Origin: Syncephalastrum monosporum B8922
Taxonomy: Eukaryota; Mucoromycota; Mucoromycetes; Mucorales; Syncephalastraceae
DNA length: 64,000 bases
Assembly (NCBI GenBank): GCA_000697355.1
Contig: JNEN01000922.1
Coordinates: 1-64,000 of the forward strand
Reading direction: 5' to 3'
The notes under the pieces are model-generated. The model ran no database searches, had not been told where the DNA came from, and saw nothing but the letters and a program-made list of their open reading frames with translations. How positions within the stretch are numbered: the stretch's first letter is position 1; every line of letters starts with the position of its first letter. The translations under genes were made by a program, and so were the position numbers. Positions 9,967 to 24,309 of this stretch are shown piece after piece.

Positions 9967-12538
9967 ATGTCTTCGCGCAAATGCTCCGTCATTCTGGTGG
10001 ATCGCAGCGCCACTCACCAAGACACCTTGGTCACGCAGCTGCACTCTACGTTTGGTGAAGGTAGACATACATTCCCAACACTACAAAAGTGGGACCAAAA
10101 GGAAAGACTTACACTTGCCAAAGTGACCATCGTGGCGAACGCCACCGCTGCTCTGCGGTCATTGCAGACCAAGCAAAAATATACCGCCAACCCCACCCTT
10201 CTATTGTTCGACAACGAACGTGGCTGTGATGAACATGAAGATACTATATCCGTCATCCACTCCTTCTCCTCACAACTTCTGAATCGATCTATCAAGAATA
10301 CTGTCACCATTGGTAAGGCAGACTGAAGCTCCATACGCCCAACGCAGGCCCCGTCCCTCATTCCCACGCTTGCTTTGCTTCATGCGCACATACACTCATA
10401 ATGCGGACTCCATCTATATCATCATTGTAGTGCTATCTAAGAATGAGGATGAAGATTACATGCTGCGCTGTCTGGAGCACGGTGCGAGCGACTATATTCT
10501 CAAACCCCTAAGACCAGACACGATGAAAACTCTCTTTTTGGTATGATGCATCTCAGACGCACGATACCGAAAAAGCCTGACTTCCCGATCGATCCACATA
10601 GAATCTCCACCGCTACAACTATGAGAGTGGAAATGAGAAGGAAATTACAAAGCAAAGAATACGCACCAATACCAGACGACAAGGTCCCTCTTGGCGAAGC
10701 TTTACGGATAGACTCAAGGGCGTTTACGATGATGATGTCTGGTATAATCACACTTTTTGTGTCTATCTTTTTCTCTCTCTCTGTGTGTATATCTAACATA
10801 AGCTTTTTCTTTCTATTTTTTTTTCCCTGTATTTTTTTGTATCTTCTTTTTATCCTCTGCACCAAAGGATTCCTCGAGCTGTCGTGAATTATTATACTCC
10901 CGAGCCCACACTGAGCCGCTCAAGAATTGATATTTCAGCCGACCGCAACGAGTTTCTCAAATCGCGTGTTTGTAGCTGGGACTTTATGCCACTCCATCTG
11001 AGCGACACCGACCTTGTGCACTGCGTATACCTCATCTTGGAACAAGTGCTGAGCATACCTGAGCTCGAGGAGTTCCGGGTACCCGCTGGTTCGTATTCTT
11101 ATTCTTCTTTTTTGCATCCTTCTTTGTGTAATGTAGCACGCGCACGTGTCACTCACTTTGTTTTCTTCTTCTTGTACAGATGACCTCTATAACTTTATCT
11201 TCGACATCTGCAATTCGTACAATAACCAGAACCCTTACCACAATTTTCGACATGCTGTCGACGTTATGCAGACCACATACTACATTCTATGCAAAGTCGG
11301 TGTACTGAAGCCTTTGTTTGAAGATGCGTTGGCCGGTTTCTCTAGGACCCGGAAAGGTTCCGGGTTCTCGGGATCAAAACAGCGCAAGCTCATCCAGGAG
11401 CTGCTCCGACCCATGGACACCCTGGCCCTTCTGATGGCGAGCTTAGGTCATGATGTCGGCCACCCCGGCGTTACGAATCGCTTCCTTGTAAGTACAAGTG
11501 GATACACCAGAACTTTGTCTTGAACAGAATTGGCGTGATCCAGGTAAACACCGGGACACCGTTGGCGATGCTTTACAACGACCGATCTGTATTGGAGAAC
11601 TATCACTCGATGGCATTCTTCCACATATTGCACACGCAACCGAAACTCGGGAAACTCACTCTGAATTATCATCGGCCTGATTTGCAGTGGTTCCGCAAAC
11701 TGGTTGTGCACTGTATATTGATGACCGACATGAGTCTACATGATGACTTTGTCCATAGTATTGAGGAACAGAGCATGCGTATCCATACAACTGATCTGCA
11801 GAACGAGGTTGTGGCCAATACAGAGCGTGAAATCATTTGCGGCGCCATCATTAAATGCGCCGATATCGGCAACTGTGTAAGTCATATCTCTTTTGTCTGC
11901 GAAACTCGTTTGTACTTAATTCGTGCGCGTCTAGTCGCGGCCATTTCCGTTGGCAAAGCGTTGGGCTTGTAACCTTGCGGAAGAGTTTTTCTTGCAAGGC
12001 GACCTGGAAAAGGAACTCAGTCTGGATGTGCTACCCATGAATGATCGCCAAAACGTCAATTTGGCACGCTTCCAGCTCGCCTTCAAACGCAACATTGCCA
12101 TGAAGCTTTTTGTGGCTCTCTCCAAGATCATTCCCGGTAAGTGGAGTGGGTCCAATTGAAAAGGGGGCAAGTGGGATGAAATGACTGACAGCTTATGGCA
12201 TAGAGATGGGATTTTGTCTTGATTTTATCGGCGAAAACATTGAGGAGTGGACCAACGTGCTCGCCGAAGAAGAAGGCGAGGAGGCGGCCAAGGAGTTTGC
12301 GGTTAATAACGTGGACGAGAGCGAAGAGGAAGAAGAAATAGAGGAGGCAATTGAGGAAACAGACCGAGAAAGCTCTATCTCGATTCCTTTTGCAAAAGAT
12401 ATCCAAAGGGACAGAGTACCGTCGGATGGGCGTATTGAAGGACCGTATGTGCTTTCACCGTCTCCCCGTGACTGTACTACGTCGCAGAGCAGCCAAAGCA
12501 ACTGCCCAAGTCCAATGCGCCGCACTCCTCCTCGATAA
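9967..12538 (+). CDS. 3',5'-cyclic-nucleotide phosphodiesterase with N-terminal receiver domain (PDE8-like layout)
   Basis: Nine exons by my model: 9967-10060, 10124-10312, 10431-10540, 10602-10741, 10868-11088, 11180-11487, 11544-11876, 11935-12136, 12204-12538; 643 aa. Residues 6-131 read as a response-regulator receiver fold: acid D12 in VILVDRSA, candidate phospho-acceptor D61 in TLLLFDNE, S97 in VLSKNED and K119 in DYILKPL, with CheY-like spacing. The C-terminal half is a class I PDE: HNFRHAVD (metal-binding His), ASLGHDVGHPG (His-Asp), LYNDRSVLE, and CADIGN followed by R.FPLAKRW. It ends in a Glu-rich tail. The enzyme hydrolyses cAMP and/or cGMP. The first intron (10061-10123, 63 nt) is in frame and stop free; I remove it because it sits between alpha-1 and beta-2 of the receiver. 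Human PDE8 also carries a receiver-like N-terminus. Confidence 0.88.
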
Positions 12539-12918
12539 ATTATCCTGCTTCACGTACCTTCTAACCGCACCAGCAGCATCCCTCCCCTGTTTTTTACACG
12601 CTCGCTCATATATGTACATAGCCTTTCCTAGACATGAGATATATCGCCTCCTTCATACTACAGCTCTTCTTCAACTACAGCACTTGCAGTGACTTCATGC
12701 CTGACTACCTGAATGACTGAATAGTTAGTTGATTGCTGACATGTACTGTATTTACTGGGATACAGAGTGTATTATGTTGGTAGAGAAGCAGAAAGCGAAT
12801 TTCATTGGCGGGGGCGAATCTGAGTGGCAAAGAGCAGACAGACACAGACTGAAAAGACAAAAGAAGGCCCTTGCCCAAAGAAAAAAAATATCCACCTGCC
12901 TTTGTTCAACTGTGAAAT
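12539..12918. other. Intergenic
   Basis: 3' flank of the phosphodiesterase and 5' flank of the Mic12-like gene; no gene or clear regulatory motif seen. Confidence 0.5.
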
Positions 12919-13352
12919 ATGCCACGCACCGTGTCGCTTCTCGTTGGTGTTTTAACTGCTGCTGCTGTGACGTACAAGCTGCGCGATAACCTGTCTTCGG
13001 ACACGAGCGACATTCGCAGAAGACTCCACGATGCAAAGACAACGCTCGATCAGGTCGCGGCTGGCACCGCCAGCAGCAAGCCTCTCGACTCTCCTACTGC
13101 GCGTTCCTCTTTTATCAGCGACTCTCAGAAGTACGTCTCCGGCCGCCTCTTGCCTTCAGGTAACGAACTGAATATTCCCTCATGTCTCAGCCTTGCCTAA
13201 CCTACCTGTGCCTTTATTCAGTGAAGCAGTCGTGGAACGACCACATTTCGAATGCAGCACACAGCATCATCAACGCCGACATTGGCAGCCACGCCCAAAA
13301 GTTCTGGCAAGACAACATTGCACCCAACCTGAACAGCAACGAAAAGAAGTAA
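12919..13352 (+). CDS. MICOS subunit Mic12-like small mitochondrial membrane protein
   Basis: Two exons (12919-13159, 13222-13352), 123 aa. The N-terminus (MPRTVSLLVGVLTAAAVTYK) is a single membrane helix with a basic first turn, followed by a helical, coiled-coil-like segment. The C-terminal part contains VKQSWNDHI and later an aromatic KFWQDNI segment. Yeast Mic12/Aim5 and animal QIL1/Mic13 share this arrangement: one N-terminal helix, about 100-120 residues, and a conserved 'W(N)..I' near the C-terminus. They link Mic60 and Mic10 in the cristae-junction complex of the inner mitochondrial membrane. The assignment rests on layout and this short motif, so it is tentative. Confidence 0.6.
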
Positions 13353-13523
13353 ACTATTGCATTCATGATAGATCAAAAAGAAAACAAAAAATACGCAGCA
13401 TATATCGTCCTCTTTCTTTTTTTTTTTTTTTACTTGCGCCTGTCTCTCTTTCCACCATTTTTATCATCCTTTTTTTTCCTTTCATTCTTCTCATTCACCC
13501 TTTACCACTGTACATGGCTCGAC

Positions 13524-15018
13524 ATGACGACACCCGAGAGTTGTGTGATTGGCAGCAAAGTGTTTGTGGGGCTAAAAGACGACGACGGCAGCAACAATAC
13601 CAGTCGCACGAGCAGTATTATCAGTCTCCAAGATACGACCCTGCATTGTGACTCAAGTCACGATACACAGCAATATCCAAACGACAGTAACGACGAGGAA
13701 GAGTACCAACCTGACTCTACCAGTGATTCCACCAGTGATGAATATGAATATGGATATGAATACGCATATGATGAGGAAGAAGAAGAGCATGACAGTGGTT
13801 TCGTTGTACCTCGTATTTCTGTCCAAGAAGGCAACGAGCGACTGCGGATCCTTGTCTGCGGTGATTCGGGCATTGGGAAAACTAGACTGATTCGAACCGC
13901 CCTGACACCCAACCTTTCCGCACCCAGTGACAACCTTAACAAGGACGATGACGCCGAACCAGAACCCATCGCCAGTGAAGACGGCTTCACGATATACAGC
14001 AACCAAGACATCATGTTTATCGATACGCCCGGGTATGGCGCTTGCATTAATGTACAGTACATGTTTGTGGGAAGAAAAAGGGGGGAGGGGTGGTTTGGGG
14101 AAGAGAGACAACGGAGAAAAAGAAGCCAGAGGCATGTGTTCCATGGAGTGGCATTGGCGTATTGTCGAGCAAGTGGCAGTGAAAGGGAGTGATATCAGAC
14201 GAAAAATGAAAGATGATGACTTTGTTGTGTAGGCCCGGCAGGTGATCCAGCGCGTGGCTGGCTACGTCGAAAAGCAGTTCGAGATGACGCGCAGGCTGTT
14301 GAATCCACATATCACAGAAGACGAAGATCATCAGCTGCTGCGGCGACTGGTGAGCGCACACGGGGCAACGAGCCACCTGGACTGTTGTGTGTACGTCATT
14401 CTTAATCGGGTCAAGCCTGTCGACCGCGAGTACATGTATACCCTCCAAGACATGTGCAACCTCGTCCCGCTGATTATCATGGACCATAAGAAAGAACTCA
14501 ACGTCGCTGAGCAGCGCGTGCGCCATGACCTCGACGGTCTCGACACGTTCCAACCCGTCTTTAGCGCTTCCGAAACGTCGTTCAATGACCTGATTGACAC
14601 AGTCTTACTGCCTCGTGCGAGCGCCTTGCGACAGTCCACAGCATCCAAATTTTTGGACTGGCGGCGCCGCCGCCACCAATCGGACGACCAGATGCACCTG
14701 TCGCGCTATCTCGATGCGCAGCACCACGCTATGCTTGAGCGCGTCAAGGATTTTAAGGATGCACTACGGTCGTCGGAGAGAAGCACGCGGCTTGCCCTCG
14801 CTATGAATGAACTCGGTCGCTTGGACCAGGAAGAAAGAATTCATGGCGAAGGCGCTGAAGGGCCCCGGCCATCGCGACGACCACAACACGAAGACTCATC
14901 AAAGTGGTTTTCGTCTGCGGCAGTGTTCTCAATCTCTTGGAATAGCGTGCACAATATTCTGTTTGTTCTGATCTGTGTGATTCACCTTCTTCACTGCTTA
15001 AATCTTTTCTGGGAGTGA
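13524..15018 (+). CDS. Septin-like GTPase with divergent G4 motif and C-terminal membrane anchor
   Basis: Two exons (13524-14051, 14233-15018), 437 aa. An acidic Asp/Glu/Tyr-rich N-terminus (about residues 15-100) is followed by a P-loop (GDSGIGKT), a G3 motif (DTPGYG) and a septin-type block, HLDCCVYVILNRVKPVDREY, then MCNLVPLIIMDHKKEL. In true septins the last part reads PLIAKADT; here the G4 Lys and Asp are lost (IIMDHK). The C-terminus ends in one hydrophobic helix (NILFVLICVIHLLHCLNLFW) with almost nothing after it, the layout of a tail-anchored protein. The donor at 14052 (GTACAG) was chosen because it keeps phase; a second one lies 6 nt later. A membrane-associated septin relative is inference from these features. 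Confidence 0.72.
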
Positions 15019-15680
15019 ATTAAGCATACCCCATAATCACTTAACTGTGGCCTTTCTGTAATAAATTGTCCAGTTATACCTGCAATCCGTTATACTATAT
15101 ATCGCTATGTACTTCTACTTGTTTCTTCATACACAGATTCAGCTGTAGCTTAAGATGTGTAGATCATGGATAAATTGATGCCAGATACCTTTGATATTGC
15201 TTTTTTGAAACGTATAACAGGATAAGCATCATAGCCAACTATTTTTTTTGTGCAATTAGTTAATGACTTTGATGGACACCACGAATATCACTCGCAGCTC
15301 ACTCCCACTGTGGCATTGTAAGTGACGGTGCTCGCCTGAAATACAACGAAGAGCCAAGATAAGTACGTTTAATTATACATACAGTAGTTTCTCCATATTG
15401 CGTGGCCCTAAGTAGTTATTTGCAGAATTACAGAGATATGTCGTCGGATATTACGAATAAGCAGCCAGTCTTCATACATAATATACACGAGTAATTTTAG
15501 TAGCTGATCTAGCCGACCGAAGAAGATTAAATGCAAGCTGGCTGCATAGCATATAAGCGAGCCAATGACATCCATGCTTCGTCACACAAACGAGGAGTCG
15601 GTAAAAAAAAAACTTTGGCACATCTTTTTCTTTTTTCTTCTTTTCGTTCCTCCACACCTGAATACGCATATTTTACGGAT
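15019..15680. other. Intergenic
   Basis: AT-rich stretch with no gene recognised; a pyrimidine-rich leader (15620-15660) precedes the zinc-finger gene start. An in-frame ATG at 15531 would extend that gene by 50 residues but is less likely. Confidence 0.5.
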
Positions 15681-17273
15681 ATGGTGTCTAAGCATAGACT
15701 AGTCATGTTCGACCACGAGAAAAGCACCAGGGAAGGTCGACAAGCCGCGCAAGTCGATCCCATTGAACCTAAGCATGCAGGCACCAAACAGCCCTTGAAA
15801 AAACCCGCCTGTTCTTTGTGGCGAAAACCAAGATACAGACAGACATCCATTGCTCCTTTCCTCCTCCCTTTGTCACAAGATAGCATCAGTGCGCCCAGTG
15901 CGCCCAGTGGAGATGAGAATAGCTCGCAGACAACGGAGGAAATTTCAACACCACCCGAAGCACACATCGTGAAGAGCAGCAACAGAGCTGCTTTGCTGGG
16001 CGACATCAAGAGCGCACCCACTTCCGCTGGCACATGGTCTCCAGTAAAGCGTACCACGGTTAGCCCTCAGAAAAAGCAAGTTACTCAGAAACAGACAAAA
16101 AAGCAAGAACGTGCGGCGTCCGTGCGCGATGCACACAGCCTAGCCCGTGACGCGGTTGGAAAGGTAGGAATTTTGTAGTATTCGCACTAGATGCTGCACT
16201 TTTATGCTGACGTAGGAACACTAATGTGTACATACACTGTACTAAGGATACAAAGGTATATATTTTTGAATTGCCGCATCTGAGTATGCTAAAATTGATT
16301 TCTAGCCGTACTTCTGCTGGAAACCAGGATGTCGTAGCTCATTCAAGACTGCAAACAGTCTTCTAGTTCATATAACGAAGATGCATAATCCTGAAGTACG
16401 TGACTGTTATATAGATGTCTCTATGGTGTTATTGCTGATATTGATCTACGTGTGTCATTCGCAGCAAGCGCCTTATATTTGTGATGCTTCTGGGTGTAAT
16501 GCCTCCTTTACATACCCGCGCAATTATGTGAAGCACGTTCAAAAGAAACATCCTGGGGCAGAGACGTCGGTAAGCGCATCATAGATATAATTGGATGATG
16601 AGTCTATCTTCATGTAACCATATACTCATGTGTATCTAGTACTACACTTGTTGCTATGATAGCTGTTGTAGGCTATTTCTACATGAAACGGACCTTTACA
16701 AGCACATGAAAGATAAACACAGAGCTGTTGTAAGCCATTGGTTTACGTGCCCGGTTTCGCAATGCGCTCAACAAACCGTCTTGTCTTATACAGCCGGGTT
16801 CTCACCGTTGTGGCCGAGATCGGTGCAGCAAGGAATTCGTTCATCAGTCCAGCTACATGCACCATACAGTACCTGCGCATTGTAGGGGAGAAAAAAAGAA
16901 AGAAAGAACACAAAAACGCCGTGAGCTTCCAAATGTATGAATTAGCGAAGGGAGTATCAATATTGTTGATCAACTATCACGTTTCCAGGATTTTCATTGC
17001 GAGTATCCAAATTGCTGGAAGAAGTACGCAGAGGCTTATGGATTATGGAGGCACGAATGTCGCGAACACGGACGCGTAAGACCTGACTCTTGTCCTTCCT
17101 GATCTACCAGGACTTACTTTTAAAGGTAGTTACCGCCTTTCCGATGCGAACAGATTGGATGCAACAAGATCTACCGGCGGGAAACGAATCTCAGGAAACA
17201 CATGTATGAACAGCATTCTGCACAAAAGGCGCCAAGGAAGGAGACATGCTTGTTTTTGAACTATATGTTCTGA
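15681..17273 (+). CDS. Multi-C2H2 zinc-finger protein, about one finger per exon
   Basis: Start taken at the ATG 15681, downstream of a pyrimidine-rich leader. Exons: 15681-16163 (Ser/Lys/Pro-rich, no finger), 16306-16395, 16465-16569, 16640-16729, one from 16795 to about 16880, one ending at 17075, and 17130-17273. The six later exons each carry a complete or near-complete C2H2 unit with C-x4-C spacing: CWKPGC, CDASGC, CYDSCC (less regular), CGRDRC, CEYPNC and CEQIGC, followed by H-x4-H pairs such as HVQKKH and HMYEQH. The join between the fifth and sixth exons is unclear: the fifth exon's natural end (GT at 16882) needs an unusual acceptor near 16951 to keep frame, so either that acceptor is used or the gene is damaged there. 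Such fingers suggest nucleic-acid binding; no target can be named. Confidence 0.68.
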
Positions 17274-18572
17274 ATATAAACAACACATTGTCCATTCATG
17301 TAATACTTTACTGCAATAACGCGTGAGAAACCATTTAGAATACGTACGAGTGGCTTGCACGAAATGGGACGCTATGTAACATAACTGCACAAAGATCAGG
17401 GTAGAGCTAGATATGCAGTAATGGCTTTAAATTGTCTGGTATACATCAAAACATAGAGCGGTTACGCGTATCGGAGTGTTGTTCTCTTCAGGCAAAGCTG
17501 TGTTAATGAGGTCCATACGGATCGCTTCACTGATTCGTGCCGCTGCTGAACGAAGGCATGTGTATTCTTGCTGCTACATAATTAGGGTAGTAAGCCCCAT
17601 AGTAACGGTCTCATGTCGCTCGCATCATATTAGTGCATCACCTTTCTGAGTCGCTGTATAGTTGGACTTCTATGTGGCACTACGTGTTCTCATAACAATG
17701 GACCTGCTTTTTGACCTATTTGGGCAAAGATAAACTTTCTTTTTTCATGTTAGAAAGTTAAGGAGCTAAGTGGAAGATCTTCACCGCAGTGAACGCCCTG
17801 TTGCGTTTCAACGCGGAGAAAAAAGAGGGGCTAGGCGTCACACAATAAGAACTGGTCTGACTGCGCCGCAGAACAAAAACACGCGAAAATGAGGACGTAG
17901 TACGCGGCGGTTCGTTTATGTCACAGAAGACAACCCCAAATTTGGATAAGTCGATCGTATGCACGCGATACTACGTGGACAGCACTCGTCGTATGGTAAA
18001 CACAAATACACACCACCGCAGCCGGGTCAATCCGCAGCTGCTTGTGGCCGCAGTAACAGAGACCATACAGAAAGTAAGTGGATAGATAAGTATAGCGCCG
18101 ATGTGACATAAAGTTCACTATGAGACGTACTCTTGACGAAGTATACAAGTGGACCACAAAGTCTGTATAGCATGCATCATAGTGACACCTGTTGTTACTG
18201 CTGATGCCTGCCTGACTGAACACCTAGATACGGGGATTGGTCTGAGGAGGAGAAATGCAGAAAGAGTAGCGCCAAGTGAACTGTGGCAAAATTGGGGAGA
18301 TTGGAATTGAACCAATCAAAAGTCAATGAATGTATATTGTGTGCTGCGGGTGCAACCCACAAGAGCATAAATTTGTGTTGAAAATACATGATTATTATGG
18401 TGTGTGTGCGCTTATCTTTTGACGGAACAAGCGAAATCCGCAATCTTTACCTCTTTCACCTGCTTCTCCTTCTTTCTTCTTCCTTTCTTTTTTCTTCTTC
18501 TTGCCTGCATTATATATATACAATCTTCTCATACCTTGTATATATATACTACACACCACAAAAAATGAAAGC
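17274..18572. other. Intergenic, no gene recognised
   Basis: About 1.3 kb of AT-rich sequence. Open frames on the minus strand (17921-18223, 18195-18443) have no recognisable pattern. A pyrimidine tract and TATATATA runs (18505-18550) lie just before the next gene. Confidence 0.5.
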
Positions 18573-18576
18573 ATGA
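18565..18576 (+). promoter_or_regulatory. Three-codon upstream ORF overlapping the next start codon
   Basis: ATG AAA GCA TGA starts at 18565. Its stop (18574-18576) overlaps the ATG at 18573-18575 in an ATGA arrangement. It is the first ATG after the TATA-rich stretch, so scanning ribosomes could meet it before the main start. Confidence 0.5.
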
Positions 18577-18923
18577 ACGAATTTGTGATTATGAAGCCTT
18601 ATGTCTACATCACAGAGGTCTCTCTCTATAAACTCTGGCAAGGCGAACGATCTCGCACCGAACCAGCGCTTCGTCGGCAAGTTCTTGTCCGTAACGTTCT
18701 CCTTTCGTGTCAACAATACCAACCAACCCAGGAAGAAATATGGCTCGACGCCTGTTTTGATCAACTGGAGGACGACGATGATACCATGATGGACGCACCT
18801 CCTCCGCCGCCGCCTCCGCCGCCGCCGCCTTCGCCATGTCTAACCACAAACAACTCGCAACAACAACAGAAAGACCGTTTTGTCTTTATTCATACCTCCA
18901 CCACTGAAAAGTGGTCCTTGTAA
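18573..18923 (+). CDS. Small acidic polyproline protein of unknown function
   Basis: Single-exon frame of 116 aa. The N-terminal half includes the helical ALRRQVLVRNVLLSC followed by EEIWLDACFDQLEDDDD, a run of basic and aliphatic residues next to a 'W.D.CFD.LE' acidic patch, which looks constrained. An 11-residue proline run and a Gln run follow. It is preceded by a TATA-rich region and a pyrimidine tract, as for other genes in this window, and by an overlapping micro-ORF. I do not recognise the family; the motif pair suggests a small regulatory protein but no function can be stated. Confidence 0.5.
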   Translation: MNEFVIMKPYVYITEVSLYKLWQGERSRTEPALRRQVLVRNVLLSCQQYQPTQEEIWLDACFDQLEDDDDTMMDAPPPPPPPPPPPSPCLTTNNSQQQQKDRFVFIHTSTTEKWSL

Positions 18924-19401
18924 ACAGCCCCATTTCCTATTTTCTCTTTGGAGCAAACCCCCTTTCCGTACAATCCATTCACCCCATCCTCGTTCCAACC
19001 CCTCTCCTCTGTCAGCTCACTCTCACACACGCGGTCACACTCTGACACGCTCTATCGCGCATCTTTCATAATTATCCGTACATATGTTTTCCTTCTTCCT
19101 TATTTTTGCTCGTTTTGCCTTTTTGCTCAATATATTGTATCACTCTGTCACCAGCAGTATTAAAAATACTGGTCAAACCCCGTGAATCAGATGCATAGGA
19201 AATGTTTATTTTACGAGAGAGATAAGCTCATGTGTTCATCGACACGCGCCATACTTTTTTATTCGCTCGTCACTAAATGTCTCCGCGCATGCGTATGTGT
19301 GTGTATGTGTGTGTATAGATCGTGTTGTGTTGATGTAGAGTGTGTGTGTACAGATGTTTTCATTAATGTGCTTGCTCCTATTGGGCGGGGTATGTGAGCC
19401 G
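18924..19401. other. Intergenic
   Basis: C/T-rich and then GT-rich sequence; the (GT)n-like tract at 19289-19350 is low complexity. No gene seen. Confidence 0.5.
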
Positions 19402-24115
<4,714 letters not shown>

Positions 24116-24309
24116 CGAGGAAGAAGCAAGTGCAGAGAGTAATGTCCAAGAAGCTACTTCAGGACGTGGTTGAGCTATTTTTGTGTTTTCGCAGCACGAC
24201 GCGACGCGACACAAAGAAATCGTGAATTTTCGCGACGGAAGGCGCGCGCTTGTCCCACCCCCGCGCGCGTGCTCGCTTTTTCCCATTCTTGTCCAACGCC
24301 CCCCGATTC
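24116..24309. promoter_or_regulatory. Divergent SMC3 / CENP-N promoter with MCB/E2F-like boxes
   Basis: Only 194 bp separate the two start codons. Two ACGCG cores lie in tandem at 24199-24203 and 24204-24208, a TTTTCGCG box at 24227-24234, and further CGCGCG runs at about 24240 and 24260. ACGCG(T) is the MCB element and TTTCGCG resembles E2F/SBF sites that drive G1/S genes in fungi. Function here is inference. Confidence 0.45.

Noticed and set aside
13193..13651. + strand 152-codon frame spanning the Mic12-like 3' end and the septin-like 5' end
   Set aside because: It is out of frame with both genes and is a run-on of intergenic sequence.
18300..18320. tRNA T-arm-like hairpin on the minus strand (five-pair stem with TTCAATT loop)
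   Set aside because: No matching acceptor stem or anticodon arm at the expected distance.
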